A stretch of 64,000 nt of DNA from Flavobacterium limnophilum (GTDB lineage Bacteria > Bacteroidota > Bacteroidia > Flavobacteriales > Flavobacteriaceae): NCBI RefSeq assembly GCF_027111315.2, contig NZ_CP114289.2:2790001-2854000 (forward strand), in the 5' to 3' direction. Every line of letters starts with the position of its first letter. Positions within the stretch are counted from its first letter, which is position 1. The position numbers and the translations under genes were made by a program. Below, one piece after another: positions 18,401 through 27,456 of the stretch. The notes below the pieces were generated by a model. The model was not told where the DNA came from and ran no database searches. It saw only the letters and a list, made by a program, of their open reading frames with translations.

Positions 18401-21400
18401 ATTACATCTAAAGGATAGCTAATATCGTGTTTTCTAATCTTTAATCAAACCACAACCAACTAATCCGCCTGTTCCGAACTCTACAAAATATCGTGTTTTC
18501 TAATCTTTAATCAAACCACAACCCGAAAGGCTGCAGTATTATGAAGTACGATAATATCGTGTTTTCTAATCTTTAATCAAACCACAACTTATACCATAAG
18601 AAAGTACCCATACTACTTAATATCGTGTTTTCTAATCTTTAATCAAACCACAACCTGGGTATGAATACAAATCTTTTAATAAAAATATCGTGTTTTCTAA
18701 TCTTTAATCAAACCACAACCTAAACGTGCCTATTGGATTGTTATTTGACAATATCGTGTTTTCTAATCTTTAATCAAACCACAACCTTGTTTTGGACTAT
18801 AAAAAACAAGGACAAAATATCGTGTTTTCTAATCTTTAATCAAACCACAACCACGCGCAAAAGAGTTATTTATAAAATCAGAATATCGTGTTTTCTAATC
18901 TTTAATCAAACCACAACTGTAATTGAGCAATAAAGGAAATAGTAAATAATATCGTGTTTTCTAATCTTTAATCAAACCACAACTGATATACTTAAATGCA
19001 AGGGCTTTGTAAAATATCGTGTTTTCTAATCTTTAATCAAACCACAACTCAAAAACTCCACGAATGGCACTTCGACATAATATCGTGTTTTCTAATCTTT
19101 AATCAAACCACAACCAAGACAAAAACGGAGTTGATATTTATGAAAATATCGTGTTTTCTAATCTTTAATCAAACCACAACTCTGCAAATGTGCTGAAAAG
19201 AGTAATGGTAAATATCGTGTTTTCTAATCTTTAATCAAACCACAACATTTTAGGCTGCAATCCAATTTCGTGTAAAAATATCGTGTTTTCTAATCTTTAA
19301 TCAAACCACAACAATCACGAGCTCCAGTATAACTTGCCGTAGAATATCGTGTTTTCTAATCTTTAATCAAACCACAACAGGATAGTTTCAGTACATCAAA
19401 CATTAATTAATATCGTGTTTTCTAATCTTTAATCAAACCACAACTATTTGAATTAAATTAGTAAAAAATTAAATAATATCGTGTTTTCTAATCTTTAATC
19501 AAACCACAACAAAGATGCTGTAGTGGTAGCGCACAACCAAATATCGTGTTTTCTAATCTTTAATCAAACCACAACATAATATCATAATTCACGATATCAC
19601 TATTAAATATCGTGTTTTCTAATCTTTAATCAAACCACAACAGAAGTTGGTCAGAAAGTAACGGCAATAAAAATATCGTGTTTTCTAATCTTTAATCAAA
19701 CCACAACTGTATTTGTTTTTTGCCGTAGTTGTCCGAAAATATCGTGTTTTCTAATCTTTAATCAAACCACAACTACTATTGGGATAATTTCAATATTATG
19801 ATTAATATCGTGTTTTCTAATCTTTAATCAAACCACAACACTTTAGGCATATTCGACACTAACAAATATAATATCGTGTTTTCTAATCTTTAATCAAACC
19901 ACAACCACGTGCTGGTTCGTTTGTTGAAAAACCTTAATATCGTGTTTTCTAATCTTTAATCAAACCACAACAGGTAAATGTTCAGTCCGATTGGAATGAA
20001 AATATCGTGTTTTCTAATCTTTAATCAAACCACAACAAGGTTGAAGTGTTGCAAAAACTACTCAACAATATCGTGTTTTCTAATCTTTAATCAAACCACA
20101 ACCGAGGTTTAAGGTTTTATAATCCTCACAATAATATCGTGTTTTCTAATCTTTAATCAAACCACAACTACTTTCCGTTTGCATCGTCGACTTCCATAAT
20201 ATCGTGTTTTCTAATCTTTAATCAAACCACAACTCGATTGCTTGATTGTGTGTCGGTTGGCGAAATATCGTGTTTTCTAATCTTTAATCAAACCACAACT
20301 TACCGGCAACTAGCGGTAAATTCATCACAAATATCGTGTTTTCTAATCTTTAATCAAACCACAACTATCCACTTGATGATTTATTAATGCGTGGTAATAT
20401 CGTGTTTTCTAATCTTTAATCAAACCACAACCGAGGTTTTCTGTTTTATAATCCTCACAAAATATCGTGTTTTCTAATCTTTAATCAAACCACAACTGCT
20501 GGTCAACATAATCCATCATCAACTCCAATATCGTGTTTTCTAATCTTTAATCAAACCACAACCTTGAAATTAAACCTTTCAAATTTTCACCTAATATCGT
20601 GTTTTCTAATCTTTAATCAAACCACAACAACGTTGGTCAATTTGGTCAAAAGTATCTTAATATCGTGTTTTCTAATCTTTAATCAAACCACAACAGTTGA
20701 AAGTTATACCAATTTCGCAACGTAATATCGTGTTTTCTAATCTTTAATCAAACCACAACTCAATTCCTTCAATCTTGCAAATCAATTCTAATATCGTGTT
20801 TTCTAATCTTTAATCAAACCACAACTTTACAAAAGGGTTTGATGTTTGCGATGTCAATATCGTGTTTTCTAATCTTTAATCAAACCACAACCTTTGTTCG
20901 ATTTCGCCCGTGACTTCTTTTAATATCGTGTTTTCTAATCTTTAATCAAACCACAACTAGGATTAAAGATATAATCGTTCAACTGGCAATATCGTGTTTT
21001 CTAATCTTTAATCAAACCACAACAAAGGCAATCCATTCAGGTCTTTTGCGGAAAATATCGTGTTTTCTAATCTTTAATCAAACCACAACCTCCTGCGATT
21101 AAGTATCTCGGTGTTTGAGAATATCGTGTTTTCTAATCTTTAATCAAACCACAACTACAGGACAGCGGTTGGAGTAGATAATAGTAATATCGTGTTTTCT
21201 AATCTTTAATCAAACCACAACAGATGTACCGACTGATTTCATCGCTGGAAAATATCGTGTTTTCTAATCTTTAATCAAACCACAACAAGGCCATTCACCT
21301 ATAATTCCATTAGGGTAATATCGTGTTTTCTAATCTTTAATCAAACCACAACCGAGCCATTAAAGCCATATTATCCTCGTTTAATATCGTGTTTTCTAAT

Positions 21401-22010
21401 CTTTAATCAAACCACAACAGGAAGATGCAAAACAGTCTTGTTTAGGATAATATCGTGTTTTCTAATCTTTAATCAAACCACAACTGGTCTTTTAAAACCC
21501 TAATTCGTTTAAAAAATATCGTGTTTTCTAATCTTTAATCAAACCACAACTTATGTTGATGCTATTATTATGGCAAAGAAATATCGTGTTTTCTAATCTT
21601 TAATCAAACCACAACTTGCGTGATCTTGTACAACTTTCAAGTCGGAATATCGTGTTTTCTAATCTTTAATCAAACCACAACCGACGCTATTAATTATCCC
21701 TTCGATATGAAATATCGTGTTTTCTAATCTTTAATCAAACCACAACAGGAGCGGATCCGGTAAGGTTTGCAGTCGTAATATCGTGTTTTCTAATCTTTAA
21801 TCAAACCACAACTACTTTTGCTTTTGCTATTAAAGCACTAGTAATATCGTGTTTTCTAATCTTTAATCAAACCACAACCGTGGATAGCTCATTAATTTTA
21901 ACTTTAAAAATATCGTGTTTTCTAATCTTTAATCAAACCACAACATTATAACGCCTCTTATTCCTTTTTTCTTAAATATCGTGTTTTCTAATCTTTAATC
22001 AAACCACAAC
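15456..22010 (-). CRISPR. Type II-C CRISPR array, 100 repeats and 99 spacers
   Basis: Counting repeat starts gives exactly 100 copies of a 36-bp repeat, the first at 15456 and the last at 21975. There are 99 spacers: 84 of 30 nt and 15 of 29 nt. In the crRNA sense (minus strand) the repeat begins GTTGTGGTTTGATTAAAG and ends ACACGATATT. Strand choice rests on complementarity to the tracrRNA anti-repeat at 27211. No degenerate repeat was seen at either end. Short plus-strand reading frames encoding ISCFLIFNQTTT repeats are artefacts of the array. By orientation, the leader end should be the right end near 22010. Confidence 0.98.
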
Positions 22011-22064
22011 TGAAAGCTACTGCATCCCTGCTGGGCGGATGCCATACCTTTCAGTTGTGGTTTG
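22000..22064 (-). promoter_or_regulatory. Hairpin at the predicted leader end of the array
   Basis: The last 11 bp of the terminal repeat plus six flanking bases (CAAACCACAACTGAAAG, 22000-22016) are repeated as an exact inverted copy at 22048-22064. An inner stem GCATCC/GGATGC (22022-22027 and 22037-22042) sits between them. Together they form a long two-part hairpin spanning the array boundary. There is no T-run, so it is not a standard terminator. It may mark the leader for Cas1-Cas2, or let leader RNA pair with the first repeat. Confidence 0.6.
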
Positions 22065-22101
22065 GCTGTTTAAGAGGTCGAAAAACTATGTCAAAGAACT
22101 T

Positions 22102-22377
22102 TTAGAAATCTTGTCTCCCAATGATTGTGATGATTTCAATTTCATTCCCTTTGATATTGAAATAAATGGTGTCAACTCCACAAACACAAAAACGATCTAC
22201 ATCCCTGTACTTTGTAACGACTGGAAACATAAACGGATTTGATGCTATTTTATTAAAACAATCAAACAACATATCGTAATATTTATTTGCTTGTTGCAAA
22301 CCAAATCTCCATAAACCATACTCAAAAATCCTTACAATATCTTCTTCTGCTTCAAAAGATAAATGACACTTATACAT
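22102..22377 (-). CDS. parE: ParE-family toxin
   Basis: A 91-residue protein, MYKCHLSFEAEEDIVRIFEY at the start, with the ParE pattern of a first strand, two helices (GLQQANKYYDMLFDCFNKIA), SNPFMFP, and strands ending in IEIITIIGRQDF. The C-terminal IIxIxxxRQD is characteristic of ParE-like toxins. These target gyrase in studied cases. It overlaps the antitoxin gene by 8 bp. The stop codon lies 92 bp from the terminal CRISPR repeat, so the predicted leader is squeezed between the array and this gene. Confidence 0.88.
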   Translation of the reverse strand: MYKCHLSFEAEEDIVRIFEYGLWRFGLQQANKYYDMLFDCFNKIASNPFMFPVVTKYRDVDRFCVCGVDTIYFNIKGNEIEIITIIGRQDF

Positions 22378-22609
22378 TTAGCCTACTTTTAATTTCCACC
22401 AAAAGCTCTTCTTTGGTTTTAGTGCTAAAACCGCTTTTCAAACCTCTATCAATTTTCATTTGCACATAGTGGTGGTACTCTTCTCGCTCACGAGCTTGCT
22501 TGATTAAATAATTTACCGCTTCACTTTTGCTCGTAAATTCTTCTTTACTAACTTGTTCTTTTAACCATTCATCATTTTGATTGGCTAAAGTGATACTTTG
22601 TCGTGCCAT
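22370..22609 (-). CDS. parD: ParD-family antitoxin
   Basis: A 79-residue protein. The N-terminal ribbon-helix-helix domain MARQSITLANQNDEWLKEQV...FTSKSEAVNYLIKQAREREE fits ParD/CopG antitoxins that bind their own promoter. The C-terminal tail (KTKEELLVEIKSRL) would neutralise ParE. It is the first gene of the module and overlaps parE by 8 bp. A perfect 24-bp palindrome at 22625-22648 lies 15 bp upstream of the ATG, as expected for an autoregulated toxin-antitoxin operon. Confidence 0.88.
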   Translation of the reverse strand: MARQSITLANQNDEWLKEQVSKEEFTSKSEAVNYLIKQAREREEYHHYVQMKIDRGLKSGFSTKTKEELLVEIKSRLNV

Positions 22610-22624
22610 AATAATAGTTTTTTT

Positions 22625-22648
22625 GTTTGGTGTAAATTTACACCAAAC
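22625..22648 (-). promoter_or_regulatory. Palindromic operator of the parDE module
   Basis: Each half is GTTTGGTGTAAA read inwards, giving a perfect 24-bp inverted repeat just upstream of parD. The centre includes TAAATTTA, close to the TAnnTTTG -7 box, so ParD binding here would block transcription. The 109 bp between it and the HIRAN gene's stop hold nothing else recognised. Confidence 0.7.
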
Positions 22649-22757
22649 TTTTTGAAATGGAATTACATTTTGAAAACTTTATCAATAAACGCCCAGCTTA
22701 CAATGCCTTAACTTTAACCAATGTTATTTTGTGTCTTTCAAAGCAAACAATTATTAC

Positions 22758-23186
22758 CTACAAACCAAAGCCTTTCCGGTATTGATCGTGGGCATCATCA
22801 GCTCTTTTTTCCAACAAATCAGTTTCAATAATTTTAGGATTTTCCAATACAATAGTGGTGTATATTTCAATGGCCAATCCATCAAAAACTTGATCTGGAT
22901 TAGTCGTTAGCTTGCTTACAAAAGCTTTAAAACTCACTCCTTGTTCCAACATATTGGCAATGGCAATATTTTCATAAGCTGCCAAATAGCCTAATTTATG
23001 GCTACCAAAATAGACCTCAACCGCAAAACTATCATAGTGATTATTTATTTCTCGATGAAGCACCAATTCCTGACCAACAACAAGTTGACTTCTCACTTTT
23101 CCAAATTGATAATGCGTTAAACCCTTGACATAATTGTCATATATTTTGACTGGTTTTTGCGACCAAGTGGTATTAGGAATGATCAA
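22758..23186 (-). CDS. HIRAN-domain protein directly downstream of cas9, N-terminus frameshifted
   Basis: The open frame gives 142 residues from a TTG at 23186. A HIRAN domain spans about residues 14-95 (VKGLTHYQFGKVRSQLVVGQ, then ELVLHREINNHYDSFAVEVY, then HKLGYLAAYENIAIANMLEQ). HIRAN domains are found in DNA-repair and replication-stress proteins and can bind DNA ends. The natural start appears to be ATG 23233, three bases after the cas9 stop. From there the frame breaks at a run of six T/A (23214-23219). One more base would restore MNRLDFFRTLGLGTTGLIIP, a signal-like N-terminus. So this is either a slipped homopolymer, a sequencing error, or a gene that uses the internal TTG. A role in CRISPR is unproven. 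Confidence 0.75.
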   Translation of the reverse strand: MIIPNTTWSQKPVKIYDNYVKGLTHYQFGKVRSQLVVGQELVLHREINNHYDSFAVEVYFGSHKLGYLAAYENIAIANMLEQGVSFKAFVSKLTTNPDQVFDGLAIEIYTTIVLENPKIIETDLLEKRADDAHDQYRKGFGL

Positions 23187-23236
23187 ACCTGTTGTTCCTA
23201 AACCTAAAGTCCTAAAAAATCTAATCGATTCATAAC

Positions 23237-26200
23237 TTATTTGAAATTTATTTTCCCGCTCGGAGAAATTTTAAAATCAATATTTTCAACACAAGCTTTA
23301 AAATTACTTAAACGTATTCTTAATTTTTGAGCTGGTTTTATAAAATCTAATGAAGATTCTTCAATTAAATTCTTATCCGCATCTCCTTGAGCGTGATGTC
23401 TCAAATTAATTCTACTATCATTTTCAAATTGAGTTATTTTATACAAACGATTACTCAATTCTAAATGCGACAACTGTTTAAGTTCATCTTTACTAGATTC
23501 ATAAAATAAAACCATTTGATTTACTTTTAATAAATAAGAAAATGGAATTAAAATTTCAGATTTTTTGTCTTTGTTTTTTACAATATTATTTTCAATTGGT
23601 ATTTCCAATTTTTTATTTCCTTGATTGTATTTTGCTACTTCAAAAGCCGAAATTGTTTTATGAATTCTTTCTACCTTACCTTTCTCATTTAAAGCTTCAT
23701 AGACAGCCATTGCAAAAATATTTTCCAATTTGGCGTAATAATTTTCTTTGTGCTCTTTTCTTTTACCTTGAGAAACGTGACTTTGCTTTTTAATGGTTGG
23801 CAATTGTCTAAAATTAGTTTTTATTCTAACTTTTTTAATCAACATACTTTTCAAATTATCTTCTTCAGGCAAAAGAATAAATCCTTCGTCAGTTCTAATA
23901 TTCTTTAGTCCGTGTTTTTTTATTCTCTGCTTTATAGCTTCATCAACAATATTTTCAATACTTGCCTCATTTAAGTTACTGGCCCAATCTCTTTTTACAA
24001 ACCAAATTTCTTTTTCGTCTTTTTCATTTACTCTTTCAATCGCTCCGTAAAAAGTATCTAAATGCAAGGAACTTCTAATTCCTTGTCCTTCTTGATAAAT
24101 TACATTACCTGACTTATCATATTGAATTTTATTCCTGATTTTCAGTTTCCTCTTGGTTTGTTTCAATAAATTGTCTTTATGATTATGTACTACTAAAATT
24201 GATTCTTTTAATTTATCAATATCTTCCGTAAAAGTTGACCAAGGTTTTTGAACTTTAAATTTTTCAATTTTACCGAGTGATTCAGACTCATTAAACGCCT
24301 GTGCTAAAGAATCTCTTATACTTTTATCCATACAAGTCAGCACAACCGCATCAATAGCGTGATGATAATGTAACGTTCTGTCTTTTTTAGGCAAACCCCA
24401 CGACTGGCGAATATCAGCAACCATTGTACCTTTGGCTGGAAAGACATTATTGAACAACGACCCTAAAAATAATTTTGAATATTTGGTAATAATTCCAGTG
24501 TCAACCAATTGACTATTCTTGAATTTTGGATTTATTTCTTTATCTGTAAAGCGCTTGTATTTTTCATTCCAATAATTAAACTCTAACGATAAATAATGTC
24601 TTTGTTGGATTGCTCTATCTTTTTGTTCAACCGTAGAAGCTACTTTAGAAAAATATCTTTGCTGTTCAATTTTCTCTTTCAAATCCTCAATCTTCTCTTT
24701 CCAATGACTAGTATTAATAGTTACATTTTGGATATACTTAGTATCTATTTCTTCTAATTCCTGAGGAATTCTATTACCTTTAATTTTATTAAAAAGTTTT
24801 TCGGCTAAAGTTTTATTGACTAATGAATTATCAAAAGATTTACTTCTTGGAAAAGTATGCTCAATTTCAAATTTTGGATTATCTCCAAATAAGTTTTCAA
24901 TACTTATCGGTATATTTGTATAAAGACATCGCTTGTTTTGTTCTTCCATCAATCGATATTTCAAAATATCAATATCAGTTACCTTATAACCTTTCTCTAT
25001 TGCATATTCTTCTAATCTTTCTTTGAATTTTTTATTCTCATTTTCTCTTTCACGTTGCCATCTTTCAATTGCCAATCGCTTATTTTTATCATTCAATTCA
25101 CGAGCCAATTCAATAATGATGGTAGTGTCTGAACTTATTTTCTTTTCTTTTAGCAACGAATTAACCAATTTCCTTAAATAATGAAGTGTTCGCATTGCCA
25201 TCGGATTTCTAACTGATGCTGTAAATGGACTTCCTAGCAATCCATCGTTACTCTCCTGATAGGTATCAATTGCTGATGGATGGTATAATTTATCCGATTG
25301 TGTAGAAGAAACTTTGAATTCATCAATCAAAAACTGTTTGATTATTTCATCCAATCTTGGTTTAGACAAATGATAACCACCAAATCTTCTTTTTTGTAAT
25401 TGACTTTGAAAATTAAACTCTATTTCAGATTGTATTTCATTTTTTAAATCCTCACTAAACTTGTTCCACCTGTCTTTTCCATAAAATACAATTATCTTTT
25501 CAGAAACACTTTTTTTGTCAGTTTCATCCAAAACATATTCAGCATCCGAATTATCATATTCCTTTATAAAATCTTCTAAAAGAGAATTTACAATGTCAAT
25601 TTTTAAAGTTTGGTCTTTATAACCATCTATAATATTGGAAATATTATCTTGAACATATTGTTTTTTCTCCAACCATTTTTCTTTCCCAATTATTTGAGGA
25701 ATATTAGCATAAAAAACAGCGTGAGAATAAATAATGTTTTGTTCTAAAAAAGGAAGAATATTAACAATTGCTTTTTTACTTAGCGAAGCATATCCTTGCT
25801 TTAAATTAATTTTCTCATATCTTTCAACTTGTTCTTCAGTAATATCATATCGACTCCTAATGAAATGCTTCACTTTTTCAGAAGTAACATCGTTCACAAA
25901 ATCGCCTGAAAAAAATAAAGTATGCCACAATTCATCGATTAAGTCGTCAGTAGATTTTTTATCTGATAGTTTATACTTACTACAGATTATCTCTTTACAA
26001 TCTTCCCAATCATTTGCATCATAAACATCTTTTAACAAACTCATAGTTGGATTTCCAACTATTGGATATTTGTCGTTATAATTAAACTCAAAGTATAAAT
26101 TATTCTTTTTTGCTTTTGTATTGACTACTTTAGATATTTCAGCAAACTTAAAACTTGGCTTGCTTTTTCTAAAAAACAATTCTTTAACCAAATTAAAATA

Positions 26201-27097
26201 CTCTGGATAATTGGAAAGAAACTGAAATTTATCTAGACTTCTTTCTTTGACTTTTATTGAATTTAAAAATTGATACATTCTAAATTCTTCAAACAAAGGA
26301 TGACTTACCGCACAACGAGTTTTGCTTGGTTCAAGGGTACACTTACCAACACTTCCCTTTTGAGATTTCAACGGCCGTTGAAAAAATATAGCTTTAAAAA
26401 GTTTGTCAGCCAGTACAGTAGCAATTTTTTGATTTTTTATTAAAACATTAAATTCTTCTATATAACTTATTCTTGAAGAATTAACTTCATTATCATCACC
26501 AGCATATTTAGCCTTTCTAACACTTTCCCCTTCTTCCAATTGCTCATACAAGTATTCTCCTAAAGTTTTATCTCCTCTTTTTTCTTTTTCTTGTAGATAA
26601 ACAACCAAATCTTTTCCTGCATCTGCATCCTTTCTTCCACTTTTAAAGCCTCTTCTTTGGCAAATGTGATACAAAGCTCTTCCAAATTCAAAATTAGAAA
26701 CAGAATCATTCGAAGCATTACTTCTTGCTTCATAAGGATTAATTTTTAACCATTCTCTAAATTCAAAATTTTCAGTTGGATAAACACAAGACTTGCCTTT
26801 TGTATAAAGAGCCCAATTATTCAACTCATCAATTGTTAATGGACACATTCCATTCTCAATTAACAACTTCAATAAATCAGATTTTCTTTGTTTTCTTCTA
26901 GAATATAATTTTCTTGAAGCTCTTTTTTTTGTTCTTTCTGATGCTAAAGAAAATTCAACTCCCTTTTCTTCACCAACCCCTTGAGGAAAAACAATAACTC
27001 CTGAATCTAAAATCTGATTTTTATTATCTATATTATTATCTCTGATTGCCCACCCAATCGAGTTTGTTCCTAAATCCAATCCTAATATTTTAGCCAT
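23237..27097 (-). CDS. cas9: CRISPR-associated endonuclease Cas9, type II-C
   Basis: A complete 1286-residue Cas9. RuvC-I is GLDLGTNSIGWAI with Asp8. The arginine-rich bridge helix is RTKKRASRKLYSRRKQRKSD (about 55-74). RuvC-II is IIIELARELN with Glu663. HNH is FEIEHTFPRSKSFDNSLVNK with His747, and Asn770 takes the place of the second catalytic asparagine. RuvC-III is HYHHAIDAVVL with His913 and Asp916. All nuclease residues are present, so both DNA strands should be cut. Size suits Bacteroidota II-C enzymes. The gene lies on the opposite strand to cas1-cas2 and across the array from them, next to the divergent tracrRNA. Confidence 0.98.
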   Translation of the reverse strand: MAKILGLDLGTNSIGWAIRDNNIDNKNQILDSGVIVFPQGVGEEKGVEFSLASERTKKRASRKLYSRRKQRKSDLLKLLIENGMCPLTIDELNNWALYTKGKSCVYPTENFEFREWLKINPYEARSNASNDSVSNFEFGRALYHICQRRGFKSGRKDADAGKDLVVYLQEKEKRGDKTLGEYLYEQLEEGESVRKAKYAGDDNEVNSSRISYIEEFNVLIKNQKIATVLADKLFKAIFFQRPLKSQKGSVGKCTLEPSKTRCAVSHPLFEEFRMYQFLNSIKVKERSLDKFQFLSNYPEYFNLVKELFFRKSKPSFKFAEISKVVNTKAKKNNLYFEFNYNDKYPIVGNPTMSLLKDVYDANDWEDCKEIICSKYKLSDKKSTDDLIDELWHTLFFSGDFVNDVTSEKVKHFIRSRYDITEEQVERYEKINLKQGYASLSKKAIVNILPFLEQNIIYSHAVFYANIPQIIGKEKWLEKKQYVQDNISNIIDGYKDQTLKIDIVNSLLEDFIKEYDNSDAEYVLDETDKKSVSEKIIVFYGKDRWNKFSEDLKNEIQSEIEFNFQSQLQKRRFGGYHLSKPRLDEIIKQFLIDEFKVSSTQSDKLYHPSAIDTYQESNDGLLGSPFTASVRNPMAMRTLHYLRKLVNSLLKEKKISSDTTIIIELARELNDKNKRLAIERWQRERENENKKFKERLEEYAIEKGYKVTDIDILKYRLMEEQNKRCLYTNIPISIENLFGDNPKFEIEHTFPRSKSFDNSLVNKTLAEKLFNKIKGNRIPQELEEIDTKYIQNVTINTSHWKEKIEDLKEKIEQQRYFSKVASTVEQKDRAIQQRHYLSLEFNYWNEKYKRFTDKEINPKFKNSQLVDTGIITKYSKLFLGSLFNNVFPAKGTMVADIRQSWGLPKKDRTLHYHHAIDAVVLTCMDKSIRDSLAQAFNESESLGKIEKFKVQKPWSTFTEDIDKLKESILVVHNHKDNLLKQTKRKLKIRNKIQYDKSGNVIYQEGQGIRSSLHLDTFYGAIERVNEKDEKEIWFVKRDWASNLNEASIENIVDEAIKQRIKKHGLKNIRTDEGFILLPEEDNLKSMLIKKVRIKTNFRQLPTIKKQSHVSQGKRKEHKENYYAKLENIFAMAVYEALNEKGKVERIHKTISAFEVAKYNQGNKKLEIPIENNIVKNKDKKSEILIPFSYLLKVNQMVLFYESSKDELKQLSHLELSNRLYKITQFENDSRINLRHHAQGDADKNLIEESSLDFIKPAQKLRIRLSNFKACVENIDFKISPSGKINFK

Positions 27098-27189
27098 AAC
27101 AATCTATTTTTGTAAGAATTTTTAAAGTTATGGAGAAAATAATTACCCACTTTACGGTTTTCCTCATTCGAACTAAAGTTTTTTTTACA

Positions 27190-27290
27190 TATATTTGTTA
27201 CTGATTAAAATTTCTAATCTTTAATCTTATCACAATAAGGCTATATGCCGTAGAGAAATCTTTAGTCCTGCTTCGGTGGGACTTCTTTTT
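27190..27290 (+). ncRNA. tracrRNA with promoter and terminator
   Basis: A promoter box TATATTTG (27190-27197) precedes an RNA starting near 27203. The anti-repeat at 27211-27236 (TTTCTAATCTTTAATCTTAT then CACAAT) pairs with the crRNA repeat over 16 continuous bases. A mismatched bulge (TTAT against the repeat's AAAC) and CACAA follow. After it come a small hairpin GGCTATATGCC and a terminator AGTCCTGCTTCGGTGGGACT followed by TCTTTTT (to 27290). It is transcribed away from cas9 and fixes the array's sense strand as minus. Confidence 0.93.
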
Positions 27291-27399
27291 GCTAAACTCC
27301 CAAGAGAATTTCTTTTTCATCAATACGATTGACTTAAATGGCCATGGCCAAATAAACAAACTGCCATGTCTGAATAATAATTTGGCCGCGTCAGTTTAT

Positions 27400-27429
27400 T
27401 TGTTACGTAAAGACGAATTTGTATCTTTG
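27400..27429 (+). promoter_or_regulatory. Promoter of the HU-like gene
   Basis: TTG (27400-27402), 19-nt spacer and TATCTTTG (27422-27429) match the Bacteroidota consensus closely, 28 nt before the ATG at 27457. The 110 bp between the tracrRNA terminator and this site hold an open frame with no family resemblance. Confidence 0.7.
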
Positions 27430-27456
27430 AGCGTACAACTTTCAAAATCAATACTT

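Noticed and set aside
15834..19196. Plus-strand open frames with repeated ISCFLIFNQTTT
   Set aside because: They are translations of CRISPR repeats and spacers; the 66-bp period stays in frame only while spacers are 30 nt.
15456..22010. Self-targeting spacers
   Set aside because: By eye, no spacer clearly matched another part of the window; a full genome search is needed to rule it out.
22039..22242. 67-codon frame next to the array (MPYLSVVVWLFKRSKNYVKE)
   Set aside because: It overlaps the ParE toxin gene on the other strand and begins inside the leader hairpin; no family resemblance.
27289..27456. N-terminal extension of the HU-like gene
   Set aside because: It starts within the tracrRNA terminator and upstream of a well-formed promoter; the added residues match nothing known.
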